Of a stretch of DNA of 64,000 nucleotides, positions 11,453-23,200 are shown piece by piece (position 1 is the stretch's first letter; each line of letters opens with the position of its first letter). A program made the position numbers and the translations under genes. This DNA is from Durusdinium trenchii (taxonomy: Eukaryota > Sar > Dinophyceae > Suessiales > Symbiodiniaceae). Under the pieces are notes generated by a model. It ran no database searches, was not told the origin of the DNA, and saw only the letters and a program-made list of their open reading frames with translations. Where the stretch lies: positions 272,489 through 336,488 of the forward strand of contig CAXAMN010005336.1 of NCBI GenBank assembly GCA_963970005.1, in the 5' to 3' direction.

Positions 11453-13761
11453 TCCTGACGGCGTTCTGCAGGTGAGAGGCTGCTATAGTAGCGTCTTCAG
11501 TAGCGACACGAACGGCTTCTGCATACTCAGGACGATCAGGTGTAAACCGTTTCCTCTTCTTCTTTGGACGGGATTGGACTGCCCTCCAACTGGGGGAAGA
11601 CTCAACAGCATGGGTGAACACACGTGGACAATCGTCAAAACGAATCTGTTGCTTTACAAAACTGTCAATGTTTTCTGCGTTGTCAAAATCGGTGCACATA
11701 GTCTGTGATGAGGAGAGGACCGGCATGGCCACGCTTCCCAGCTGGCGAGTGATGGGGACGCAGGATCCTTGAGAGACCACTGCGGCCATGACCATCGCAC
11801 GCAGGAGGCAGGCAGCTGCCGGCGCGGTCGAAGAAGAAGACTTTCCACCTTTCTTCCGCTGGCTTTCAGAGCCAGTGGAAGCATCGAAGCATGATGATCC
11901 ACAAGAGCTACTTCTCTTGCGTGGCTTTTCCTTCTTCTTTTTCTTCTTCTTGTCCTCTTTCTTCGCAGGGACAGTTTTCTCTTGGGCGTTGGAACGCGCA
12001 GTCCGTGACACGATGACAGTGGCCTGCCTTCCAGAACTTGCACGTCTCCTTCCGAGAGCCTGGCGTAAGTGATCTGGATTGCGATCGACTGCGTTCCTTC
12101 CCCTTTCCTCTTCCTTTTGTCGCGGCCTTTCTCGTGCTTGTAAGGACATGAGGACATGATGCGCAGCGTTTGCACTTCCCGGTCTTTTGGAATTCGAAAC
12201 ATACTCCCTTCTTTGGGAGCAGGCACTGCTGTGTCTTTGGCCCCGAGCGAACATTGTCATCGGGTTCCTTCTTCATCCCCGCCAAAACGCTATCCCACTT
12301 GTTTATGAACCCCTTCAAGTCGTCATTGACCATTTTCACGGACATCAAGTACTCCAGTCCGTAGATCGCACCGTGCTTAATGCTGGTCGCGAAATACTCA
12401 TGGAAACGCAGCGACAAACGCCTGCCCTTCACGGGCTTTTCTTCTCTTGCTCGCAGTTCCTTGAAGGTAGCAATCTGACGACCAAGGTCCCCCTCGGCGC
12501 AATTTGTCAAGCTTGCAAGTAGCTTGGCGTCGAGGGTGGCGAATCCCTCTGAATCATCTAGCACGTCCACGGTCTGAGCATCGGCGTAAACCTTGCCTAC
12601 CCAGATCCTTGCCTCGTCTGGCTTCGCTGAAGCCGCAGCAATGTTGTCCCGCACCTTGATCTTCCAATCTCACGATACTTTTCTAGTGTGGGAAACTTGG
12701 GAATCAGGATCTTGTCGGCCTCTTTAGCCTTTGGGTCACGATCCCTCTCCTTAGCCTTTCGCTGCTGCTTCTTCAACTCTTTGCGGGTGATCCGTGCCAA
12801 ACACGATGATTCAGAACTTGAGTCATCAGATCCACTGTCATCATCAGACGAATCGGATGGCGGCGGAGAAGGAGAACGCCTCTTCTTCCTTTCTTTGGAT
12901 CGTCCTCTCCTGGGACTCTTGTCCTGTTTCTTCTCCTTCCGCTTTTCCTTTTTGTCCTTATTGGACTTTCGTTCATCCTCTTCATCAGCGTCTGAGGGAT
13001 GAGGTTCTCCTCCGCCAGGGTTCCCGGACTTCTCCATGTGAGTGCGGAGACTCGCAGGAGGCAAAGCTGGGGAATTTGCTGCATTGGTGTCACAGGCACT
13101 CGGTTCCCCGAGGCGTTTTCAAACCTATCTCTCAACTCTTTGATGATCCGACTTTGCTCAGCAAGCTCTGACCGGAGGGCATCCTCTCTTTGCCTAGCAA
13201 ACGCCCTTTCGTTCTCTGCAATCGAATGCCTCTCAAGAGCCAAGCGATCGAGATAGGCCCTTTGGTCTTTCTTGCACTTGTTCTGCTTGTTGGGCCTGGT
13301 TCACGTCGTTCATTCGTTGCATGGTGAGTGCTTCACGTTGTTGTTGGGGTCCTCTACGAAAGCTCTCGCCTCATCGGCTACGACATCACGAACTGCCTAG
13401 CTTCTTCAACAAACTGTTGACCCTGTTCTGCCATCAGAGCCTGGTGCCTTAGTTCAGCGATTTCCGCCATCTGAGCTGATCGGTCCTGATTCACGAAGAC
13501 CGCTTGTTGATGGATCTGCCTCGCATCAACGTGCTGCAAATTCAGCGTCGGGGACGGTTCAACGCCGATCGGAGACGTACCAGTCACTGTAGGCAACAGG
13601 TTCCCCTGTGCGATGGATGAAGGAGGCACTGGAGGCCTACGCAAGTCCAACGGCACAACCGGAAGTTCCTCGGCTGGGGAGCTAGACATAGCAGGAGATG
13701 TCGGAACATAACCTGATCGAGATCGATCGTCACGGGAACGAATGTCACCATCATCGGCCAT
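11453..13761 (-). pseudogene. R1 gag remnant with CCCH zinc fingers
   Basis: The start is the ATG at 13761, matching the R2 gag start (MADxx...DRSRS). The order is an acidic/Ser-rich N-terminus, a Gln/Glu-rich helical stretch (13500-13100), a Lys/Arg/Ser-rich stretch (13050-12700), a conserved core (KILIPKFPTLEKYRE, SVKMVNDDLKGFINKWDSV), then two CCCH-type zinc fingers (CFEFQKTGKCKRCASCPH; CKFWKAGHCHRVTDCAF) about 12160-11960. Compared with R2, about 80 residues between the core and the first finger are deleted, and at least three frame changes occur. In R1 the two fingers are adjacent. R2 has a transposon between them. Confidence 0.85.
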
Positions 13762-13813
13762 GGCTACTAGGTAGCGTCCTACCTGCGGTGGAGAGCAGCT
13801 AGACCTACAAGCA

Positions 13814-13845
13814 CGTACCGCGCTTTGGCGATACGGCTGATAACC
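13814..13845 (-). promoter_or_regulatory. R1 primer-binding site and leader block
   Basis: Directly after the LTR, the minus strand begins GGTTATCAGCCGTATC. The 32-nt block differs from the R2 block at one position only, although the LTR bodies have diverged strongly. It resembles the GGTTAT-type primer-binding site of Drosophila copia, which pairs with an internal half-tRNA. Confidence 0.65.
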
Positions 13846-13960
13846 TGTAGTTACAGGCAATCGACCGACTAATACCACGAAGTCGCACCTGTTGTCACTT
13901 GAGCCAAACACGGTAGTAAGTACAAATTAGCCCAGCTGGAGACCCCAATAGCAAGATACA
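13846..13960 (-). repeat. 5' LTR of R1
   Basis: On the minus strand it starts TGTATCTTGC and ends CCTGTAACTACA, followed directly by the conserved primer-binding block. The inner edge (GATAACC|TG on the plus strand) is the same as in R2. The outer edge at 13960 is placed by similarity to the R2 LTR start (TGTATTTGC) and is less certain. It contains TTTGGCTCAAG (13898-13908), the spliced-leader-like motif also found in the R2 LTRs. No second copy is present in the window. Confidence 0.7.
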
Positions 13961-14029
13961 AACCGGGACAAAAAGAAAAATCTGGAAACAGCTGCTGTTT
14001 TCAACACATCGACCATCTCTTCCTTGGAC
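13961..14029. other. short spacer between R1 and minisatellite
   Basis: This unique-looking sequence joins the outer edge of the R1 LTR to the first minisatellite units. Confidence 0.5.
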
Positions 14030-16075
14030 ACCATCATCACATAACCGGGACACCATCACAAAATGACCAGGGCACCATCAAAACATGACCGAGACACCGT
14101 CACAACATGNNNNNNNNNNACCATCAAAACATGACCGAGACACCGTCACAACATGATTGGGACACCATCACAACATAACCGGGACACCATCACAAGCTGA
14201 CCGGGACAGCAGCATGACATGACGAGGACACCATCACAACATGACCGGGACACTATCACAACATGACCGGGACACCGTCACATGACCCGGACACCATCAA
14301 AACATAACCGGCGCACCGCCAAAACATGACCGGGACACCATCACAACATGACCGGGACACCATCAAAACATGATGGGGACACCGTGAGCGAGACACCATC
14401 ACAACATGACTGGGACACCGTCACAACATGACTGAGACACAATCACAACATGACCGGGACACCATCACAAGGTGACCGGGACACCAACATGACATGACGG
14501 GAAAACCATCACAAGATGACGAGGACACCATCACAACATGACCGGAACACCGTCACATGACCCGGACACCATCAAAACATAACCGGCACACCGCCAAAAC
14601 ATGACCAGGACACCATCACAAGGTGACCGGGACACCATCAAAACATGACCGGGACACCGTCACACATGACTGGGACACAATCACAACATGACCGGGACAC
14701 CATCACAAGGTGACCGGGACACCAACATGACACGACGGGAAAACCATCACAAGATGACCAGGACACCATCACAACATGACCGGGACACCCTCACATGACC
14801 CGGACAGACACCATCAAAACATAACCGGCACACCGCCAAAACATGACCAGGACACCATCACAACAGGACCGGGACGCCATCAAAACATGACCGGGACACC
14901 GTCACAACACGACCGGGACACCATCAAAACATGACCGGGACACCATCAAAACATGACCGGGACACCATCAAAACAGGACCGGGACACCATCACAACATGA
15001 CTGGGACACAATCAAAACATGATCGGGACACCATCACAACATGACCGCGCCACCATCACATGATCGGGACACCATCAAAACATGACCGGGACACCGTCAC
15101 AACATGACTGGGACACAATCACAACATGACCGGGACACCATCACAAGGTGACCGGGACACACACATGACATGACGGGAAAACCATCACAAGATGACCAGG
15201 ACACCATCACAACATGACCGGGACACCGTCACATGACCCGGACACCATCAAAACATAACCGGCACACCGCCAAAACATGACCAGGACACCATCATCACAA
15301 CACGACCGGAACACCATCAAAACATGACTGGGACACCATCACAACATGACCGGGACACCATCAAAACATGACCGGGACACCATCAAAACAGGACCGGGGC
15401 ACCATCACAACATGACTGGGACACAATCAAAACATGATCGGGACACGATCACAACATGACCGCGCCACCATCACATGATCGGGGCACCATCAAAACATGA
15501 CCGGGACACCGTCACAACACGACCGGGACACCATCAAAACATGCCCGGGACACAATCGCAACATGACCGGGACACCATCACAAGGTGACCGGGACACCAA
15601 CATGACATGACGGGAAAACCATCACGACACCATCAAAACATGACCGGGACACCGTCACATGACCCGGACACCATCAAAACATAACCGGCACACCGCCAAA
15701 ACATGACCAGGACACCATCACAACACGACACCATCACATGATCGGGACACCATCAAAACATGACCGGGACACCGTCACAACACGACCGGGACACCATCAA
15801 AACATGCCCAGGACACCATCACAACATGACCGGGACACCATCACAACATGACCGGGACACCTTCAAAACATGACCGGGACACCATCACAACATGACCAGG
15901 ACACCATCAAAACATGACCGGGACACCATCAAAACAGGACCGGGACACCATCACAACATGACTGGGTCACAATCAAAACATGATCGGGACACCATCAAAA
16001 CATGACCGGGACACCAGCATCACATGCGGACGCCATCAAAACATGACCGGGACACCATCCGCCCACCAGCTCTGA
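14030..16075. repeat. 22-bp minisatellite with higher-order structure
   Basis: About ninety degenerate copies of a unit close to ACCGGGACACCATCACAACA plus TG fill 2 kb. Variant units recur in blocks: the marker CATGACCCGGACACCATCAA starts at 14281, 14555, 14794, 15232 and 15658, giving longer periods of roughly 240-275 and 425-440 bp. A 10-N gap sits inside. There is no long open frame. The array ends at about 16075 in unique sequence. Confidence 0.95.
14110..14119. other. assembly gap (10 N)
   Basis: Ten Ns lie within the minisatellite. The true copy number is therefore uncertain. Confidence 0.99.
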
Positions 16076-17100
16076 CGGTGACCCGACGGCGCCCGTCCGC
16101 CTATTAGTTTTGCAAGACCCCATAGCATGGCTATTGGGGAAGTAAGTGAGACACTAGCATGCAACAACACTTTTGAGCGTGCATGTTGGTTTTGCACATG
16201 CGTTTCCTGAAGCAAGAAAGGTATATGAGCGATTTTTGCAGGATTCCAGCGAAAGTTACATGAGCTATTTGGCAGGTATGTTTACTGAAGCAAGATCCCA
16301 GCACTAAAGCAATTCACTGAAGTGTCATAATACCACCTCCGTAGCAGCAACTCTGGAAAACCACACCTGCAAGCGGCAGATGTACTTAGTTACTTGTAGC
16401 ATACCTCCAAATGCAGATACAGTATACGTCTCAAGCGTAGTCTACAGAAGAACTGGTCGCAAACGCTCCCAGCTGGAGCGCGAAGGCTCTTGAAAAAGCT
16501 GCCAACTCCAACCCAATGTTGAGGCAAGCACAACTAACATGAAACCTAGGGGCACATGTTCCATCTTAAATTTGGGCACTATCATGGAATTGTTCAAGAT
16601 GCCTCTTATACAGGCTGGGATATTGAACATGGAAGCTTCCCAGAGACACTTTGAACTTTTTCAGGTTCATGTTTTTTCGTTCTAAGATTTTTCATGGGAG
16701 GATACCACAATAATGTTAGATTCGTATGATCAGGGGGATCAACCTCTCAATGTGCGTTTTTTCCAGGAAGGTGTTAGGGCAGCCGCAAAAATAGTCACCT
16801 ACAGAGTTCATGTAATTTTGCGTTCATGTGCCTTCATTCTGCGTTCTGCGTCAATTTGCTTTCATTTGTGTTCATTTGTTCTTTTTAATCTGGGGCTGAG
16901 TTTTATAAATATGGATCTTTCTGGAAATCCGCCGGCCTGCCGGCGTGTTTTGTGGATTGTTTTGGTTAGTATTGCTTGCGTTGGTTTCTATCTACGGCTT
17001 GTCTCTCCGCGCGGATTTTTCGACAGCCTGACGCTCCCCCCCCCCTTGAAATGTATAGGCATACTTGCACAGGTTCCACTCCAGTGGCCTATCTAGTGTG
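16076..17100. other. no gene; probable 5' LTR/upstream region of P1
   Basis: No coding signal was seen. The segment has A/T-rich stretches, a possible TATA-like TTTATAAATATGG at about 16898-16911 and an 11-nt C run at 17034-17044. It lies just upstream of the P1 leader and may contain the 5' LTR. I could not find a matching second copy at the 3' end, so LTR limits are not given. Confidence 0.4.
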
Positions 17101-17113
17101 TCCATGCTTGACT

Positions 17114-17128
17114 GCCATAAGGCTCAAG
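17114..17128 (+). promoter_or_regulatory. spliced-leader-like motif upstream of P1 gag
   Basis: GCCATAAGGCTCAAG resembles the 3' half of the dinoflagellate spliced leader (GCCATTTTGGCTCAAG), with AA in place of TTT. It lies 159 nt upstream of the gag ATG and about 80 nt before the candidate primer-binding site, so it would fall within the 5' LTR. One occurrence alone could be chance. The parallel with the R1/R2 LTRs makes it worth noting. Confidence 0.4.
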
Positions 17129-17209
17129 GGATATAGGATAAGACTCTGCGTGAGCAAAAGACACTAGCGGTCTGCACCTCTACCGTGTACGCCCTAGTCA
17201 CTCTTTCAG

Positions 17210-17222
17210 TGGTAGCGGAGCA
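17210..17222 (+). promoter_or_regulatory. candidate primer-binding site of P1
   Basis: TGGTAGCGGAGCAG follows a CA dinucleotide (17207-17208) that could end the 5' LTR. It matches 10 of 12 positions of the common plant copia site TGGTATCAGAGC, which pairs with initiator-Met tRNA. Without a second LTR this stays tentative. Confidence 0.35.
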
Positions 17223-17286
17223 GTGATCCTGGAAGACCCAGGTGAGCTCCTTTCCTAGGCATAGAATTGCTTGTGGGCAAACGGCC

Positions 17287-20200
17287 ATGGATTGGATTGA
17301 CGACTGGGAAGAGCCTGATGCGGATGTGGCTTATGAGCCAGCAGCCTACGTGAATAGGCATGTGAGAAGAGAACCAGCAGCGATAGCTATGACAACACAG
17401 GTCACTACAAAGGTGCCCCCATCTTATGATGGAAAGACTTCATGGTTTTCCTATGAGGATGCCATAGACGATTGGTGTGATATCACCGAGCTGGAGGATG
17501 AGAAGAGAGGACCAGCATTGAGAAACCGACTAGAAGGAGAAGCAGCTGTATACAAGCGAGTTTTAGACAGAGATGCATTGAAGGCTAATGAGCCACCAGG
17601 AGCTGGAGTAGATTACTTCAAGAGAGTACTACGACCATATTTTGTGAAAGGATCAACCAATGTATTCCTATACAGGTTTATGCAATTCGTGCGATTCAAT
17701 CGAGGATCAGCCGACATGATGAAGTGGATGACAAGATTTCAGATTTTACTCCAAAGGCTTATGAGCAGTTGGATGGACATGTTGGATCCAGTAACACAAG
17801 TACACCCACAGGTACAAGCTCAAATGCAAGCTGATGCAGCGGTGACTGGAGTAGCTCCAACAGCAGAAAGAGTACAGGAAATCATGCAGAATGTCAATGG
17901 CAATCTGAGAATTCTTCATCAGAACGATTTTCCTTTAGGAGAAAATCTGATTGCCCTACTCATGCTGTCACTTGCAGATTTGTCTCAGGACCAGCGAAAC
18001 ACTTTGACCTCTTTGATGACTCATCGTGGTAGAGTCCTGCAGCAATACACCACAACAGAGTTGAGGACAGTTTTCATTGAGATGTTCTGCACGACAAAGA
18101 CTTCAGTAGACAATCCTTTGATGCAGCCGACAGGTGCTGGAGGTAGAAGATCATTCCTTGTGATGGAAGAAGGAGAACTCGATGGTACATTTGGCTATTG
18201 GGCCGAAGATGAAGAAGATGGAACAGAAGGATTCCTAGATGCCCTGGACGATGTCTTTTGGGTATATGATGAACAGAATTTCTCTTGGTTCCAGAGGAGA
18301 TTCCAAGGAAGAAGAGCCAGAAAAGGCAAAGGAAAAGGAAGAAGAAAAGGAAAAGGAAGATCAGGCCGCAGATTTTTCAGACCTCGAGGAAAAGGAAAAG
18401 GAAAGAGACGAGGTAAAGGCCGTTATGCTGATGAGCAATCGACAACTTATCCAGAAGAGTATTATGAAGAGAATCCTTATGAGGACACTTGGGAGTCAAA
18501 TCAAGTAGCATATGATGCTATCATTGCCGAAGATATGAATGACTATCTTCAAGGAGAACATGAAGATGCCAATGACTTTTGGCAACAACTTGAAGAAGCA
18601 TGGTTTTCCCACAAAGGAAAGGGAAAAGGCAAGAGAAAAGGCAAGAAAGGAAAAGGAAAAGATAAAGGAGATGGCAAACAAGATGCAAACTATGCAAATC
18701 AACAACAGCCACGTTCTTTACCTGCACCTTCAAGAACTTCACAAGCATCAGGAAGCAACCAAGGTTTCTTTGCACATTGTGTGACAACAGTAGCTGAAGT
18801 CCATGACAGTGAGGTGGACTTGCTGTCAGGCATGATGACCTCATGTCAGGATGAAGCTGACTGTAATGTCAACAATGGTGAGACGATCTTCGATGGCATG
18901 AGTGCCCCTGTGAGGTACTCTTTGTCAGAGGAGATGCTCACAGATGCTCCTGATGGCTTTGCGCTTATGAGCGCTGAGGAAGAAGTGAAAGAGATGCAGG
19001 CTGTTTCATTTTTGACTGAAAATCGCTTCCCGCCAACTATTGCAATCCTGGACATTGGATGCACTAGAGCTATGGGATCAAGGCGTGCAGTCGATTACTT
19101 TTGTAACTATGTCGACAATCATCCAGACTGTGGACTATGGTACTCTTTTGAGTCTACCAAGAGCAAGTTTTACTTTGCCAATTCTCAGAAGGCTTCTTGC
19201 TCTCAGAAACTGGTGATTTACATGTATGATCGTGCATGGACGATCCACCATACAGAGTTTGACATAGTTGAAGAAGGAGAAGTCCCTTTGCTTATGAGCT
19301 TGCCACAGATGAGAAACTTAGGATTTGAACTCAGGCTGACACCTCAACATGCTTACCTGACATCGGTGCCTCTTGGTATCAAATTTTTGGAGTTGAAGGT
19401 GGCAGCCAGTACTCATCTTGTTTTGGACTTCCAAGATATTGCATGGTATCTGTCTGACGTGCGTTTGCAGGCTCGGCGCGAGAAGAGCTTTTACTCTCAC
19501 TTCACTCACTATGAATATGGCCATATTTCGGTTGATCACAATAGTGATGAAGATGAAGCTGAGCATGCATATCCTGTGGTTGACTACTGGGAAGTAGATC
19601 TTCACAAGAGAGAACTGACACGTCACCACAAGGATTACAGGAAGATTCTTTTCCCAGCAACTAAGTCCTGTCCTGTAGACACTGACTTGCTGGAAGACTT
19701 GCGACTGACAATCATCAAGAAGAAAGAAGGAGGAGAAGAGATCAAGAAGATAGATGATTGGCGCAAGGCAAAATGGAAGGACCTACAAATTGGCTATGAA
19801 TGGCGTGGTAGAACAATTTTTAAGTTCAAGCCAGATGCCAAAATTCCGGATCTAAAGATCAGGAAGGCTGGCATTGAGCACCGTGGCATTGGTGATCCCG
19901 ATGCAGTGGTGCGCTCCTCCTCAGAGAAGGTTCCCATTGCAAAGGACAGGGAACCAGGCTTCTCTTCAGAGAAGGAAGGTGCACCATCCAGTGCCGCGGA
20001 AAAGCCCGTGCCGCCGAAGTTTCGGTATACATCCAAGGGTTGTGATCCATTTTGGAAAGGACACAAGTCGAAACCATCTGAGCCTCCAATTGATTTAAAG
20101 GGTGATGATCCTGAAGGGTATACTCCCTCAGAACCACCTGAGAGGCCAGAAGGTGAACTTGTAGAAATTCCTAAAGCATCAAAAGGACCATCAAGTGATA

Positions 20201-23200
20201 AACATGAACCACTTGAACCAGGTGATGGCGCTCTTGAGCCTAGGCGGATTTCAATCCCATTACCTGGTAGTGAAGTTGTTGCAATGACACCGGCATATAG
20301 GAAGATGTTGCAGAGACTGGAGGACAAGGTAGAGCTTTATAAGCTTCATGTGAAGCACTACCATATGAGTCCTACTCAGTTTCGTAGACGTGTTTCTATG
20401 TTGAAGCTTCCTGACTCTGTTTTAGAGAAGTATGAATCAGTTGTCAGGAACTGCCGTGTTTGTAACACTTCAGTGGCACCTCCGCCACGAGCCAGAGTCT
20501 CCGGTATTAGAGCTTCATGTTTTGGTGATGTTGTTTTTGCTGATCATTGTGAGGTTGAACTTCACAAGAACAAGTATATCATTCTACTTGTTCTTGATGG
20601 TGCCACAAATCTTCTCTGGGCTACGGCGCAGAAAGACCTCATAGATCAAACCACCATCCAAGCATTGAGGCAATGGTCTGATGAGAACAATTGTGTTCCG
20701 AAGGCCATCGTAGGAGACGAAGCCCTTTTCACAGATGCTTTTGTTGAATACTACAGGTTTCATGGTATACAACAATGTCCTTGTGGGCCAAGAACTCCTT
20801 GGCCGAACCGAGCAGAGACAGCTGTACGTTTGTTCAAACGTATGTGGCATGTTAGGAAGGTAGATCTGGATGACCCACGTTTTCGTGGTGTTACGGTCAG
20901 AGAAGTGGTCAAGAAAGTAGTGTGGGCAAGAAATTGTCAGTTGACTATCAGTGGATACTCACCAATAGAGATAGCAACTGGAAGACGTCCACCAGATCTT
21001 TTTGACCTAGAGACCGCAAGCCCTGAGCAATTGTCAGCTAGTGCAGCCGCACAAGATCGTACAAATCTGGAACTACAACGTGTAGCTTTGAGAGCTCATC
21101 AAGAAGCACGACAAGCTCAGGACCTTCGAGCAGATCTTGCAAGAAGGACTATGCCAAGCGACGGTCCCTATTTCCAAGGAGAGAAGGTTTTCGTTTGGAC
21201 TCAGGATTCATCAAAGTTCAAGGATAAAGGACGTTGGGTTCGTGCCACAGTACTTGGACAAGAAGGAGCTATGGTCCAAGCCAACACTGGTAAGGCAGTG
21301 GTACGTGTGAATCAGTCAAAGGTTAGACGAGATCACGATGAGTGGCATGATGTTTCCATACCGGCATTAGACGATGAGAATCCGGAGAACTTACGTGAAG
21401 ATCACGAACTGTATGTTGATGCCGAATTTGGAGAACAGTCCTTTTTCTTCTGTAATGATGATCATCCTGATGTTGTTGAGTTACTTCATGGAAACAGTGG
21501 ATTATCTTGGTTTCTTTCAAAGAATGGTGTTAGAGTTGCATCTCCTATGGATTTCAAGGCAGGATACAACTTTTCCACTCTGAAGGGTCAAGATGGTATT
21601 TGGCAGCAACTTGAGAGGTTGCAGCCACACTGTGTAGTGATCAACAATCCTTCTCCTAAACAGAACAGAGCTTCTATTTGGTTGCTATGTTGCAATGTGA
21701 TTGAGTGGCAGTTGAGAAGGAAGAAACATGTGTTTGTGACTGTTCCCAAAGGAAACAAGTTTTGTCTGTTTTTGCAGAAGTTCATTTCTTCTTTGAAGAA
21801 TCCGATTTTTGCTTTTGATGTGAATATGAATTGTTTCTGCTATTGTCCTAAGGGAATTAGTTACGTGACAGTCTTCCATTCCTACGCATCCTGCCAAGGA
21901 TGGAAAGGTATTGGTGACTGTTCATTTCAAGCTAAAACAGTGCAAGCCACGAGAAGCAACCAGTACTTCAAGGATCCTGACTGGAAGAAGTTTCCTTTTT
22001 CATTTCTGGTTGAGATGAATCGTTTTCTTCCTTATAGTGAGACTTCCGACAAGCGTCAGAGTTTCCTTATTGAAGATCTTCTGGAGAATTTTGACTCTGG
22101 AAGTTTGTGTGGAACAGCTCTTGTGTTAGAGAGAGAAGCTCATCAGTCAATTTTGCTGAATTCCGTAAGAACGGAAGAGACGACGGAAATTCCGGTTCCA
22201 CTTCGACATATACTACCACAAAGGTTCACTACGACTGAACTGATCAGAACTTTGAGGCAGGTCGATGCACTACCTCAGAGATCAGAGTTTGATGTGACAA
22301 CATCCTCTGACTCTCGAATTGTGTCATTGATTCCAGGCCTGAAGGAGATTAGACGAAGAACCTTGCCACAGATGTATTTTGAGAGATGTAAGGTTTATCG
22401 TGGTACTTTTGGCAGAGTGCATCCTCTCTTCAATTCTGAAGATGATGCAGTGTTGATTATGTGGAAGCCAGGAAAATACCATCAGGTTTTCTTTATGTTT
22501 GTGTCACAACTGTCTCCTCATCGTGAACAGTTTTTGATAGATCATTGGAGTATGATAGTTTTCGAGGCAGAGACGACAGGCGCTGTGAAGCGCATTGTGA
22601 CTCCTGATGAAGTAGCTCTAGAGGATCCAAGGGATCAACCTCCAGACTACGGACCACCGATGGATGATGATATGACTTATGAGCCAAATCCAGTCTCGGG
22701 GGAACAGCAGTATTTTGATCCAGATGATGAAGATATGAATCCGCCTGGTGGTGGACCGGGTGGCAACCCTGATGATCATCAGGGTGGACAACCTCCGGGA
22801 CCACCTCCGACAGGTCCCGCAGCTGTTCCGAATCAGTTCGGAAATCCCGATGTTCCTTTAGAGCAACTCGGGTATCCATCGAGCGATCCGGAAGAGGCAA
22901 TGCCGGAGATTTCGAGTGAATCCCGTCCGCCAGATGATCCGGGTCAACCGCCGATAGGTTTTCCAATCGATACGGATCCCGTTCATCCGTTCGTTCCGTC
23001 GCCCGATTCGAATACGCCGGAGCCAGAACCATATGTTCCGGAGAATCGTGAACGTCACAGCAAGCAAATGCGGAAGCTTTCTGTGGACTCAACTGATGCT
23101 TTGCCAAAGGCCAAGGTGAAGTTTCAGGTTAAACATTCTAAGGTTCAGTTGCCGGGACATGATGAACCTATTCCGGCACCTCCGAAATCTGTTCCGAGAA

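Larger units (their letters stand above)
9721..13960 (-). mobile_element. decayed Ty1/copia-type LTR retrotransposon R1
   Basis: Read on the minus strand, this region runs 5' LTR (13960-13846), primer-binding site, gag, two zinc fingers, protease, integrase, then the integrase-RT linker, and ends abruptly at about 9720. The order protease-integrase before RT is the copia order. It is the same lineage as the large R2 element: the 32 nt after the LTR match R2's with one mismatch, and gag, protease and integrase align throughout. RT, RNase H, the accessory gene and the 3' LTR are missing. Several frame changes and an internal gag deletion show it cannot encode a working polyprotein. Confidence 0.9.

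Noticed and set aside
14030-16075. CRISPR-like array
   Set aside because: Units are contiguous 22-bp degenerate repeats without unique spacers, in eukaryotic DNA. It is a minisatellite.
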